In this document: in pieces, positions 51,598 through 60,535 of the stretch
Layout of the letters: each line of letters begins with the position of its first letter
Position numbering within the stretch: the first letter of the stretch is position 1
DNA from: a virus
Direction: 5' to 3' (one strand)
IMG/VR virus record: IMGVR_UViG_3300025141_008848
Coordinates: 1 to 64,000 of that record
DNA length: 64,000 nucleotides
Notes under the pieces: model-generated
What the model saw: the letters and a program-made list of their open reading frames with translations, nothing else
Told to the model about the DNA's origin: nothing
The model's database searches: none
Position numbers and translations under genes: made by a program

Positions 51598-52680
51598 ATG
51601 GCAGAAGATTTAAATTATAAAAACCTATTAAATAATTTTATAGATAGTAGTAAATTATATTCTCTAGATGTTAAAACTAGACTGAATAATTTATTCCTAT
51701 ACTCCAGTATGGGAAATGTAGAAGAAATAATGTTTTCTAGAAATTTTTATACTGGTACATTAGGAACAACTTCAGGTAATCTAGTGGGCATACCAAATGA
51801 GGTTATAAGTAGGATAACAACTTATTATACAACTCTTAAACAAAATATAAGTGGGGAAACCACCACAATACAAATAAAACTTAATGAGTGTGCCCCATCA
51901 GAATATGAAAAATTATATATTAAAAATGTACTATACACTACATTAGAACAACAATTAAATGAGGTAATGAGACAAACAATAACGGTAGTTAATAGTTTTA
52001 GAGGCCTACAAGAAAATATCACTAAAACAATAGATAAATTAAATTTTATAACTACTAATAGTTACGATGGACAATATATCGACCCTAATGGTGGTAGAGT
52101 AGTAGCTTTACAACTAACAGGGACCACCGCATTAAATACATTAACCACTAGTTATAATACCAGTAATACCTACTTAAATACCTTTATAACTAATCATATT
52201 AATACAACGTTCCCAAAAAACTATCCCTCGAATGAGGAATATCTTTTCTTTAGTCCACTTATCTATACAAATGATTCACTCATATTTACATTTAATAATA
52301 GAGTACAATTAGAAAAATTATTAAAATATAGAAAAAGTACTCTATATGATGATTTAATAAAAGAAGATAAATCTGGAAAAAATGGGTTATATACTAGTAC
52401 CAAAATCAGATTTCAGGAAAAACTAAATAAAATAATAAGACCATGGATAGATTACGATACTAGTTTATTAGAACCTAGATTCACATCGAAGGTAGATTTA
52501 GGATATGAAACATTAATTGGTAGTTTAAATAATTATTATGTAGATTTTAAAGTGGGGTACAGTATCAATACCGGATATACCGCAGAAAATCTAATTAGAG
52601 TTAATTTACGTGATAAAAACATGGGAATAAGTGACAATAAGTTCAACTATAAAATGGAACAACAATTATACGTTAGTTAA
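51598..52680 (+). CDS. hypothetical baseplate-operon structural protein
   Basis: A 360-residue, Asn/Thr/Tyr-rich protein with a long helical middle (YTTLEQQLNEVMRQTITVVN). I recognise no domain. It lies 14 bases after the previous structural gene and 5 bases before the gp53-like gene, so it is very likely a baseplate component made from the same late transcript. Confidence 0.6.
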   Translation: MAEDLNYKNLLNNFIDSSKLYSLDVKTRLNNLFLYSSMGNVEEIMFSRNFYTGTLGTTSGNLVGIPNEVISRITTYYTTLKQNISGETTTIQIKLNECAPSEYEKLYIKNVLYTTLEQQLNEVMRQTITVVNSFRGLQENITKTIDKLNFITTNSYDGQYIDPNGGRVVALQLTGTTALNTLTTSYNTSNTYLNTFITNHINTTFPKNYPSNEEYLFFSPLIYTNDSLIFTFNNRVQLEKLLKYRKSTLYDDLIKEDKSGKNGLYTSTKIRFQEKLNKIIRPWIDYDTSLLEPRFTSKVDLGYETLIGSLNNYYVDFKVGYSINTGYTAENLIRVNLRDKNMGISDNKFNYKMEQQLYVS

Positions 52681-52685
52681 TAGAT

Positions 52686-53003
52686 ATGAGTTATTATAAT
52701 AGATATAATGAATTTATTGTTAATGGAGATTATATTATGGTCCCTAGCATAAGACTATCACCCAAATCCAGTGATAGAAAAATAGTTTATAAAGTTGGGA
52801 AAACTAGATTAGATAAACTCTCAGAACAATTTTACACATCACCGTATTACGGTTGGCTAATAATGCAAGCAAACCCAACTTACGGTGGACAAGAATGGAA
52901 TATACCAGACGGGACCATAATTACCGTACCATTCCCATTAATGCAATCACTAGAGGACTATAAATCAAAATTAGACCAACACTTCCTCTATTATGGCAGA
53001 TAA
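52686..53003 (+). CDS. gp53-like baseplate wedge protein (LysM-like fold)
   Basis: A 105-residue protein. VYKVGKTRLDKLSEQFYTSPYYGWLIMQANP and IPDGTIITVPFPL follow the LysM-type / tail protein X pattern (two strands around a pair of helices, with a Y-x-x-W-I/L-x-x-A/N-P signature) that also forms the core of T4 gp53, a wedge component. It overlaps the next gene's start by 11 bases (52993-53003), showing coupled translation into the giant hub protein. Confidence 0.65.
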   Translation: MSYYNRYNEFIVNGDYIMVPSIRLSPKSSDRKIVYKVGKTRLDKLSEQFYTSPYYGWLIMQANPTYGGQEWNIPDGTIITVPFPLMQSLEDYKSKLDQHFLYYGR

Positions 53004-56000
53004 ATTAAATTCAGGAAATATACTCACCACACAAATAGGTGGTAATGTTGTACTCATAGACCCGAATAAGATAGTTACATCAGATGGTGAGGTCAAAGAT
53101 AGATTAGTAGAACAAGAAGATTTTGTGATGTATGCTAATTTAACAGCTAAAATTTTTCCACGTAGTAAATTATTAGTTGGGGCAGCAGCTGGAGACGAGA
53201 TAAGGGTAGAAATTGCAGGTGGGGATTTAAATTTCTTAAAACCAGAAGGGAAAAGTTCCTTGGACTCAGATTGGACCGAAGCATTCACTAATCCAGATGT
53301 AAATAAAAAAATTAAAACAACGACTAAGGCAGGTGTAGAGATAGCTACTGATATACAAAACCGAAATGACTTCCAAGGGTTTGGAATAACATCTATAAGT
53401 ATTAAAGTAAATTCCTCCTATATACCCCAAGTAAGTATAAACTTTACCGATATTCGAGGTAAAACGCTATTTGAACAAGCAAAAGTTAATACACCCTACA
53501 CAGCTTTTTTTCACCTACCATACCCCACATTTTTTTTAACATTAAAAGGTTATTACGGTAAAGCGGTACAATATCAGTTAACTTTAGAAAAATTTGTATC
53601 GAGATTTGACCCTAGTAGTGGAGACTATTTGGTTACATGTGATTTTAAAGGTAATCATATAGCATTACTAAGGGATATAAATATGCATGAAGCGGTGACG
53701 GCACCCTACATGTACCCAACTAGACAAGACCCAAAGAGTGGAGATGTCACAATGACCAAAGGAAGACAAACATTAGGGGAGGTATATAGAGAATACTATA
53801 CTAAAGGATTGATTGGAGATGACATCTATGAAAGACAATATACTATAGTAGAACTTATAGAAAAAATTCAAGCGATAGATAATGATATGTCCGAGGTATT
53901 TGGTAAGGCTAATTTGGAATCTACCACACATAAATTAGAATTCGCAGAAACTTTGAAGAAATTTAAAGAAGGTGTTATGGGTAAAAAGGGATGGGCTGGT
54001 AAATATCTAGACACTAGACAAATAATGAGAAGGGATATAACTGTAGACGAACCCCCACTTCCCGTATTTAATTCTGACGGTACATTAAATCACAACCCTT
54101 CTAATACCGGAAGAACAATCACAACCGCTGCATATCCTTTAAAAGGGATGTCAGCCACAACATTAGAGACAGACCCCACAAAAAAATTAGATGCTGTAAA
54201 GAAAATTAAAGATAAGGCTGAACAGGCATTAGAAGCAATAACAACTAAGTATATAAAGTTACTGTCTCAAAACCCAACGTTTAATTTTAATAGTGATGAA
54301 GAAGGTGGTAAATATGCGGTAAAAACTCGGCTTAACGACCCTTCATTTAATGTGTTTGAGAATGCACAAGTTAAAGGCAATGTTACAATTGGAACCACCA
54401 CAACACAATTAAACCAAAATGTAGCACCCTGGTTTGTTTTTGAGGGTGGCCAAGATAGCTTCATGACTATATGGCTCATAACAAAAAGAGTGTTTGAAAG
54501 TAAAGGGGAACAATTAGCTAATGATTTAAGTGTTAAATTAAATAGTAGACTACAAAAAGTAATAGGATTTAAACCCACCATTAGAAATGTATTCTCTATT
54601 ATTTTAGCTGGTGCAGATACTTTTCTTAAATTATTAGATGATGTACATGTAGATGCGTTTGCACAACGTACCAACGAACAAAGATTAGCAGCCGCTAATT
54701 CATCTGATGATACAATAAAAAATGTACCAAAAGACAAACAAATAGTTTATCCATGGCCCCAATATTATAAAATTGAAGACCAACAAAAAGGGGAGGGATG
54801 TAGCACAACTTCTTCTGTTTTAACTTATCCTGGGGCAAATGACGTTATAGCGAATACATTAGCTAATAATAGTAAAATTTGGCCAGAAGTAGCTTTTGTA
54901 GAAGAATACACAAAAGCGACAAATTATAAATTTGCCACCTTCAACCCAACAGTTGTTAATGAAGGGGTAGATAAAGACTTTACACCAATAACTGTGGAGG
55001 ATTGGCCACCAACACTAACCCCATACGATAATCCCGAAGATGTAGAAATATGGTTTGAAATTTTAAATAGAGCACAATCAGTTGCTTTAAAGGGTGGTCT
55101 CACAACACGATATCCTAGCTCAACAACACAAGTAGGTTCAGCTATAAGTGAACTTGCAACGTATGATGGTTTAAATCTATACAAAAGAATAAGAGATTAT
55201 GCTACGAGGAAACAGATTTTTTTAGATATAGCTGGACTAACCCAAATACTAAGTATTATATCAGAAGCGGAACCATCTAGATTTTTTTTGTATCAAACAT
55301 TTGGGGTGATTACACCATATGACACAAAACCCACATTTACTCTAAACTATAAACCAAACGCTTATACCGTAGTTGGACAAGAATTTAGTATAAATTCAAC
55401 AGCTTTGGCAATAGGTAAAATGCCCGGATTTTGGGATTTAGCTCCATGCATTTGGGGACCATGGGCACAAGAGAATTATGCAAATGGTAGGTCTACCGAA
55501 ATGTCACCAAACACTTTCTACAACATATCAAAAAATCTAACGTATGATATATTTGAAAAAAATGTTTTAACAGATACATGGACCACATTATATCTTACAA
55601 AAGGAAAATATAATTCTAATAATTTTATAGATGCGGACCAAGAACAAGCAGTGGAGAGAAGTTATAATGCATATCATTTGAATAGTGTTGATACAGTTGA
55701 TGAAGCATATGAATCTTATATAGAGCACAAACTAGTAACTGAAGGAGAAATACACATTAATCCCTCTACAACACTACCACCGACCGACCCACTAGGAAAC
55801 CCAACCGCGGTATCGTCTAGTTCAAATGCACAACCAACCAGACTAACATCCATGTTAAATACCCCTTATTTCATTAACTCATTGTTGGTGGGGGTTGATA
55901 TGGAAAAAAATAATACAACTCCTAATCCATATACACAATCAGCCTACCTATTTTTAAATTCATTACCATTACCTACTTTTAGAGAAAAAGCTTTATCTAC

Positions 56001-59000
56001 TAACGCAGAAGGAAATGAAGAATTTGGTGACTATATTTCCCAAATGTTTAATCAAATGCCTGCTGTACACAAGATACCAGTTTCTCTAATGTTAAAAATA
56101 GGTTCTATATGGTGGAGATATAAAGAACAAGTAAGGACACAAGTAGACCCACTATCATCAATATGGGGAAATATAGGATTTGCCACTGCTATTCCTGGAT
56201 TTACTGGTCCCGCTAATGTATATGATGATGTTAATGGTAATTTAAATACACTGAATTATTATAATGTAAATATAAATGGTAATACTTACCCTTATACCAC
56301 ACAACAAAATGTTACTAAGATTATGCAGGTTGGTGTGTATCCAGCTTTAATAAATGCCATAAATTTTATCGCTACCGGTACGGACACTTACGTGAATATT
56401 GGTGCAGGTCAAGTATTAAATAACTTAGTTGGGGCCGGAAGACCACTAACTATAAAACCTAACTCTAATTTAAAGTATACCGCAACTGATGGTACCGAAG
56501 TAAACTTCTATGATGTATATTTGAATTCAGCAAACATAACTTCACCTACCAACATCAGTACTCCGAATCAACCAGCACAGAATGATTTTCACATTCTTTA
56601 TCCTTCATCAGGTGGACTAGAACAAACAGACGCAAGTACTTATGACACAACAACTTTTGGGAATACAGCTTTACATAATGGAGCCTCAAGAATTCTATGG
56701 GGAGCTTCTAACTATGGTTATTTTGAGCATCGTCCAGGATACCAACCTACAGAATTCCAATACTTTAAAAAAATAGATAATACAAAAGATGAACAAGAAG
56801 CTTGGGAATTTAGAGAACTTGGTGACTACTCGACTATAGAAGTATTAAGAGGGGTGTTTAACACCGAACAATTAGATGCTTTTGAACAAGAATTTCTAAC
56901 ATTCTCAACACCACTAGGGTCTACTAGCCTTGGAGGTTCCTTAAAACAACTAATTAAAGAATTGGTGGTTGTTGAAAAGTCATGGGTGGAGACAGTAGCT
57001 CCAACTGCTTGGGGGTCATCGGTTGGTAGTAACAAATTAGCTGAAGCACAATTACTAAAATTTAATACTTCTATGTTTCACTTTTTAAATAAAAAAGTAG
57101 AATATATTCATAGAACAACCACTAATTTAGACTTAGTAGTAGGTAATGAAACATTATTACAAAGATTGAATTACATACACATGGTAAATAATAATGAAAT
57201 CAATACCACCAAAAACTCAAATAACATATCAGAAATTTATGGTACGTATTCTTCAAGTGTGGTACCAATTCCAGCTTCAGGGAGTCTAATAGGATTCCCA
57301 ACCAACCCACCAGCATACCAAGCAGTTAGAATATTTGTTGGTGAATATTACGCGAGTTCATTGGACCCACAGTTTGGTACACTAACACCAGAAAATCTAG
57401 CCAACCCCATATATAATTTTTTCACTACAATTAATAAAATAACACCAGATGGTATAGAGTTTAATGCAGCCAACGTTCGAGATTTCGCTCCACTTATTAA
57501 GTTATATGCGTCCTATGTTGCATTAAATGGTGTAGTACCTAATGGTGCAGCAGAGTTTTTAGATATTCTTATGGTTGAGGTAGATAGTTTACAACAACCA
57601 CAAGAATTATATATTAGTAATTTATTAACTGAAGTTAAAAAGTTAATAAAACAAAATCTAGAAAAAGATGACACAGCACTAACTGTTATAACAGATGATA
57701 GACCCGAAGTTAAATCCGATGACCTTAAACTAGAACTATACAACCAATTTAAAATAATTAATGATAGGTGGGTATCAGGAACTAACTTAACAGACCAGAC
57801 CCTATTTGAAAAATTTTTATTTTTAGATAGGGGAAACCAAGACATCGGAGACGAAGCAATTATTAATATTTGGGATATACTAAAACTGGATTCACCTTTC
57901 GAACAAACAAACTCTACAACCCTAACCCAAAGTGTCGCGAGTTACCTTAGTATAATATTAGGTAATAATTACTTTAATTTTATTCCACTGCCATCTTATA
58001 TAAATTTCTTTAGTGTGGAGAAGAAAGGATTAAACACCCAATTACAAGGAAATGCAATGTTTGGTACATTTAAAACAGTAGACTATATAGATTCTAGTCC
58101 TGCATTCCTATGTCAATACGTGGGAAAACCATCATCACAATTAAATGTTAAAACACCTAACAATGGTTATGAAGGAGACTCTTTTAAGTTTTCATCACCT
58201 AACAATCCACTAATAAGTGATGAGTGTGGAGATAAAGAGCTATCCAACAAAGTAATGGGATTCAATGTAGACTTTGGAATACCTAACCAAAACATTTTCG
58301 AGTCCATCACATTAGACCAATCACAATACCAGAACACCGCGGAAAGTTTTAAAATATTACAAAGTATGGCAGATTCAGGTGGTGGTGGTGCAACTTCACC
58401 AGCATCAGTATCATTATTTAATGTTTATGCTAGTAGGTCCTATACCGCAAAAGTATCTTGTGTGGGGAATGTTACCATACAGCCAACACAATATTTTCAG
58501 TTAAGGTACCTCCCTATGTTTAACGGGCCCTATTTAATTATTAATGTAGAACATGAAGTAAGACCAAATACTATTGAAACAAGTTTTGAAGGGGTAAGAG
58601 TACCACGACCAGTACTACCAAACATTAAAGACCTAATCCAACGAGTAAATAAAAAATTATATGAAAAAGCAGAAGAAAGATTAGGGGAGATACCTATAGA
58701 TTTATATTTTGACGCCTTAAGTGCAACAAAAAGTCAGAAAAACTTAGACAACACTAAAAATAATCATATAGCAAGTGCAACTACATTCCAGTCACCAGAG
58801 ATAGTAGCGGATAATGTAAGTTGGCAGGACGTCACATTATCAGCGGGAACCTTTGCGGTAACACCTAACGAAGACCCAGAAAAATTACATTTAGGGGTAG
58901 ACATATGCCCAACCTCTGATAAGTTACAAGATGCAAGTGATACGAATGGTGGAATATTAGTATACCCAACCATATACGGGAAAGTTACAAAGGTTGTTGA

Positions 59001-59352
59001 TGGATGCAAACCACTAGAAAAAGAAAATAACTGTGCTAAGTATGGAAATCATATAGAGATTAAAACCAGTATAAATGTAAATCCTAATGAAGATGAGACT
59101 GCTTACTATCTTACTAGGTATGCATTTCTAAGAGAGGGTGTTTTAGTAAACCTTGGTGATGAAATTTTAAGAAATGAAGTGGGGACCGGAACAGGAAAGA
59201 AAATTTTAGGTAAAATGGGGAATAGTGGACTATCCAAAGAAGTCCATCTTCATTTAGAAATAAAAAGAGGACTCAAGAAAAACGATAAAATAATAGAACA
59301 TTATTTAAATCCAACTTACTTCTTACCTAGATTTATAATCAGAAACAACTAA
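52993..59352 (+). CDS. giant baseplate hub-like protein with C-terminal M23 peptidase
   Basis: A 2119-residue protein, the largest in the window. The N-terminal third is beta-rich with short gp27-like phrases (SISIKVNSSYIPQVSINFTD, LTLKGYYGKAVQYQLTLEKF). Residues about 1780-1880 (SRSYTAKVSCVGNVTIQPTQ, YLPMFNGPYLIINVEHEV) look like the end of a hub/late-control domain. The last 160 residues are an M23 peptidase: LHLGVD with zinc ligands His1966 and Asp1970, and VHLHLE with His2085 and His2087. It would cut peptidoglycan peptides during penetration, taking the place of T4 gp5 lysozyme. Reads as one frame from a late transcript. Confidence 0.85.
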   Translation: MADKLNSGNILTTQIGGNVVLIDPNKIVTSDGEVKDRLVEQEDFVMYANLTAKIFPRSKLLVGAAAGDEIRVEIAGGDLNFLKPEGKSSLDSDWTEAFTNPDVNKKIKTTTKAGVEIATDIQNRNDFQGFGITSISIKVNSSYIPQVSINFTDIRGKTLFEQAKVNTPYTAFFHLPYPTFFLTLKGYYGKAVQYQLTLEKFVSRFDPSSGDYLVTCDFKGNHIALLRDINMHEAVTAPYMYPTRQDPKSGDVTMTKGRQTLGEVYREYYTKGLIGDDIYERQYTIVELIEKIQAIDNDMSEVFGKANLESTTHKLEFAETLKKFKEGVMGKKGWAGKYLDTRQIMRRDITVDEPPLPVFNSDGTLNHNPSNTGRTITTAAYPLKGMSATTLETDPTKKLDAVKKIKDKAEQALEAITTKYIKLLSQNPTFNFNSDEEGGKYAVKTRLNDPSFNVFENAQVKGNVTIGTTTTQLNQNVAPWFVFEGGQDSFMTIWLITKRVFESKGEQLANDLSVKLNSRLQKVIGFKPTIRNVFSIILAGADTFLKLLDDVHVDAFAQRTNEQRLAAANSSDDTIKNVPKDKQIVYPWPQYYKIEDQQKGEGCSTTSSVLTYPGANDVIANTLANNSKIWPEVAFVEEYTKATNYKFATFNPTVVNEGVDKDFTPITVEDWPPTLTPYDNPEDVEIWFEILNRAQSVALKGGLTTRYPSSTTQVGSAISELATYDGLNLYKRIRDYATRKQIFLDIAGLTQILSIISEAEPSRFFLYQTFGVITPYDTKPTFTLNYKPNAYTVVGQEFSINSTALAIGKMPGFWDLAPCIWGPWAQENYANGRSTEMSPNTFYNISKNLTYDIFEKNVLTDTWTTLYLTKGKYNSNNFIDADQEQAVERSYNAYHLNSVDTVDEAYESYIEHKLVTEGEIHINPSTTLPPTDPLGNPTAVSSSSNAQPTRLTSMLNTPYFINSLLVGVDMEKNNTTPNPYTQSAYLFLNSLPLPTFREKALSTNAEGNEEFGDYISQMFNQMPAVHKIPVSLMLKIGSIWWRYKEQVRTQVDPLSSIWGNIGFATAIPGFTGPANVYDDVNGNLNTLNYYNVNINGNTYPYTTQQNVTKIMQVGVYPALINAINFIATGTDTYVNIGAGQVLNNLVGAGRPLTIKPNSNLKYTATDGTEVNFYDVYLNSANITSPTNISTPNQPAQNDFHILYPSSGGLEQTDASTYDTTTFGNTALHNGASRILWGASNYGYFEHRPGYQPTEFQYFKKIDNTKDEQEAWEFRELGDYSTIEVLRGVFNTEQLDAFEQEFLTFSTPLGSTSLGGSLKQLIKELVVVEKSWVETVAPTAWGSSVGSNKLAEAQLLKFNTSMFHFLNKKVEYIHRTTTNLDLVVGNETLLQRLNYIHMVNNNEINTTKNSNNISEIYGTYSSSVVPIPASGSLIGFPTNPPAYQAVRIFVGEYYASSLDPQFGTLTPENLANPIYNFFTTINKITPDGIEFNAANVRDFAPLIKLYASYVALNGVVPNGAAEFLDILMVEVDSLQQPQELYISNLLTEVKKLIKQNLEKDDTALTVITDDRPEVKSDDLKLELYNQFKIINDRWVSGTNLTDQTLFEKFLFLDRGNQDIGDEAIINIWDILKLDSPFEQTNSTTLTQSVASYLSIILGNNYFNFIPLPSYINFFSVEKKGLNTQLQGNAMFGTFKTVDYIDSSPAFLCQYVGKPSSQLNVKTPNNGYEGDSFKFSSPNNPLISDECGDKELSNKVMGFNVDFGIPNQNIFESITLDQSQYQNTAESFKILQSMADSGGGGATSPASVSLFNVYASRSYTAKVSCVGNVTIQPTQYFQLRYLPMFNGPYLIINVEHEVRPNTIETSFEGVRVPRPVLPNIKDLIQRVNKKLYEKAEERLGEIPIDLYFDALSATKSQKNLDNTKNNHIASATTFQSPEIVADNVSWQDVTLSAGTFAVTPNEDPEKLHLGVDICPTSDKLQDASDTNGGILVYPTIYGKVTKVVDGCKPLEKENNCAKYGNHIEIKTSINVNPNEDETAYYLTRYAFLREGVLVNLGDEILRNEVGTGTGKKILGKMGNSGLSKEVHLHLEIKRGLKKNDKIIEHYLNPTYFLPRFIIRNN

Positions 59353-59409
59353 TGTACTCGGCTTTATAAAACAGAATGAGACAATGTTGACTATTAATGA
59401 ATTTACATA

Positions 59410-59417
59410 TATTTATA
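59410..59417 (+). promoter_or_regulatory. possible late promoter
   Basis: TATTTATA, then GATATATAAAAAC; 30 bases before the ATG at 59440. Confidence 0.4.
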
Positions 59418-59439
59418 GATATATAAAAACTATACAATT

Positions 59440-59679
59440 ATGATTACAGAATCACTTAAACAAAAATTAGGAAATTTCATAGGTAAGAAAACGGATAATA
59501 TTGTAGAAAATGGACAAACACCAGAAGGACAACAAGTTTGTGACTTAGACACTGGAATTTGTTATACTATTAAAAGTAGAGATGGTTTAATAGAAAGAGT
59601 AGAAAATAGTATTAGAGTTAATAGAAAAGTACAGGTGGAATCACCATCAGGACAAGTAAAACAATTATTAAATGGGTAA
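59440..59679 (+). CDS. hypothetical small protein
   Basis: A 79-residue protein. It starts MITESLKQKLGNFIGKK, with I-T-E at residues 2-4. TPEGQQVCDLDTGICYTIKS and VQVESPSGQVKQLL are short, strand-like segments, perhaps forming a small SH3-like or hairpin domain with two Cys. I do not recognise a family. It overlaps the next gene by 8 bases. Its context, between baseplate and replication genes, gives no clear role. Confidence 0.55.
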   Translation: MITESLKQKLGNFIGKKTDNIVENGQTPEGQQVCDLDTGICYTIKSRDGLIERVENSIRVNRKVQVESPSGQVKQLLNG

Positions 59680-60451
59680 TAAAGTAGAAAAAGAGTTATT
59701 GGATGAATTAAAAAGATTCGCCCAAATAAACCATAACTTAAACAATCTAACGGAACAAAACATGGCCACTAATAATGGTTCAGGGTTTTTACAGACTCAA
59801 GGAGCATCCGACCTACTAAAAAAGTTCACTACTCGTCAAGAGATGGGGGAACAAGAAGAAGAGGAGGTGGACTTAGATATTCCTACTGACCCAGAAGCTG
59901 AAGTGGAAGATGTTGAAGTAGATATTCCTACTGACCCAGAAGCTGAAGTTGAGGATGTTGACTTAGATACTCCTACTGGTGAAGATGAAATACTTGACAC
60001 TGAAATAGACAGTGAAGTTGTAGATGATTCTGACTCTACAGAGTTAGATGTTACTGACCTAGTGGCAAAACAAGATGAGGTAAGTGATGAGTTAACCGAC
60101 CAAAAAGACATACTATCTAAAAACACACAGAGTTTAGACGATTTAATGGGTAAATTAACCGACCTAGAATCACACCTTAGTTCCATGGATAACATGGTTA
60201 GTAAAATTGAAGACCTAGAAGGTAAGTTAGAAGAATTCAGACCAAAAACAGAAGAAGAAAAATTAGGTTTAAGAAAACATGATAGTGGCCCATATAACAA
60301 AACACTAAGTGATTTCTTCACGGACAAAGAAGATGTTTTTGACAAAACAGGTAAAAAACAATATATTTTAACCAAAGATGATGTAGAAGACTACAGCGAA
60401 GCCGACATACAAAAGAGCTTCTCAACCCCAGAAGACGAAGAGGAAAATTAA
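59672..60451 (+). CDS. acidic coiled-coil protein with tandem repeat
   Basis: A 259-residue protein, strongly acidic. Residues 69-98 contain two near-identical 15-residue repeats (DIPTDPEAEVEDVEV / DIPTDPEAEVEDVDL), then a partial third. About 145-195 forms a likely coiled coil (DDLMGKLTDLESHLSSMDNM). The start has L-T-E at 26-28. The C-terminal part (DFFTDKEDVFDKTGKKQYILTKDDVEDY) is less acidic. Composition resembles prohead-core or scaffold proteins, but position alone does not prove it. Function unknown. Confidence 0.55.
   Translation: MGNKVEKELLDELKRFAQINHNLNNLTEQNMATNNGSGFLQTQGASDLLKKFTTRQEMGEQEEEEVDLDIPTDPEAEVEDVEVDIPTDPEAEVEDVDLDTPTGEDEILDTEIDSEVVDDSDSTELDVTDLVAKQDEVSDELTDQKDILSKNTQSLDDLMGKLTDLESHLSSMDNMVSKIEDLEGKLEEFRPKTEEEKLGLRKHDSGPYNKTLSDFFTDKEDVFDKTGKKQYILTKDDVEDYSEADIQKSFSTPEDEEEN
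59876..59965 (+). repeat. two 45-base tandem repeats
   Basis: Units at 59876-59920 and 59921-59965, both starting GATATTCCTACTGACCCAGA and differing at only a few bases. A degenerate third unit begins at 59966 (GATACTCCTACTGG). They encode the 15-residue acidic repeat. Confidence 0.9.
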
Positions 60452-60462
60452 ACCTCACTTCA

Positions 60463-60494
60463 TTTGACATCCCAAAACTATATTCCTATATTTA
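60463..60494 (+). promoter_or_regulatory. Bacteroidetes-like promoter (for ssDNA-binding protein)
   Basis: TTTG (60463-60466), 20 bases, TATATTTA (60487-60494), one mismatch from TAnnTTTG. It lies 41 bases before the ATG of the ssDNA-binding gene. A TATTTATC late-like match overlaps it. Confidence 0.5.
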
Positions 60495-60535
60495 TCCATA
60501 TGTTTATTAATTAATAATATTTAAAAAAAAAATTT

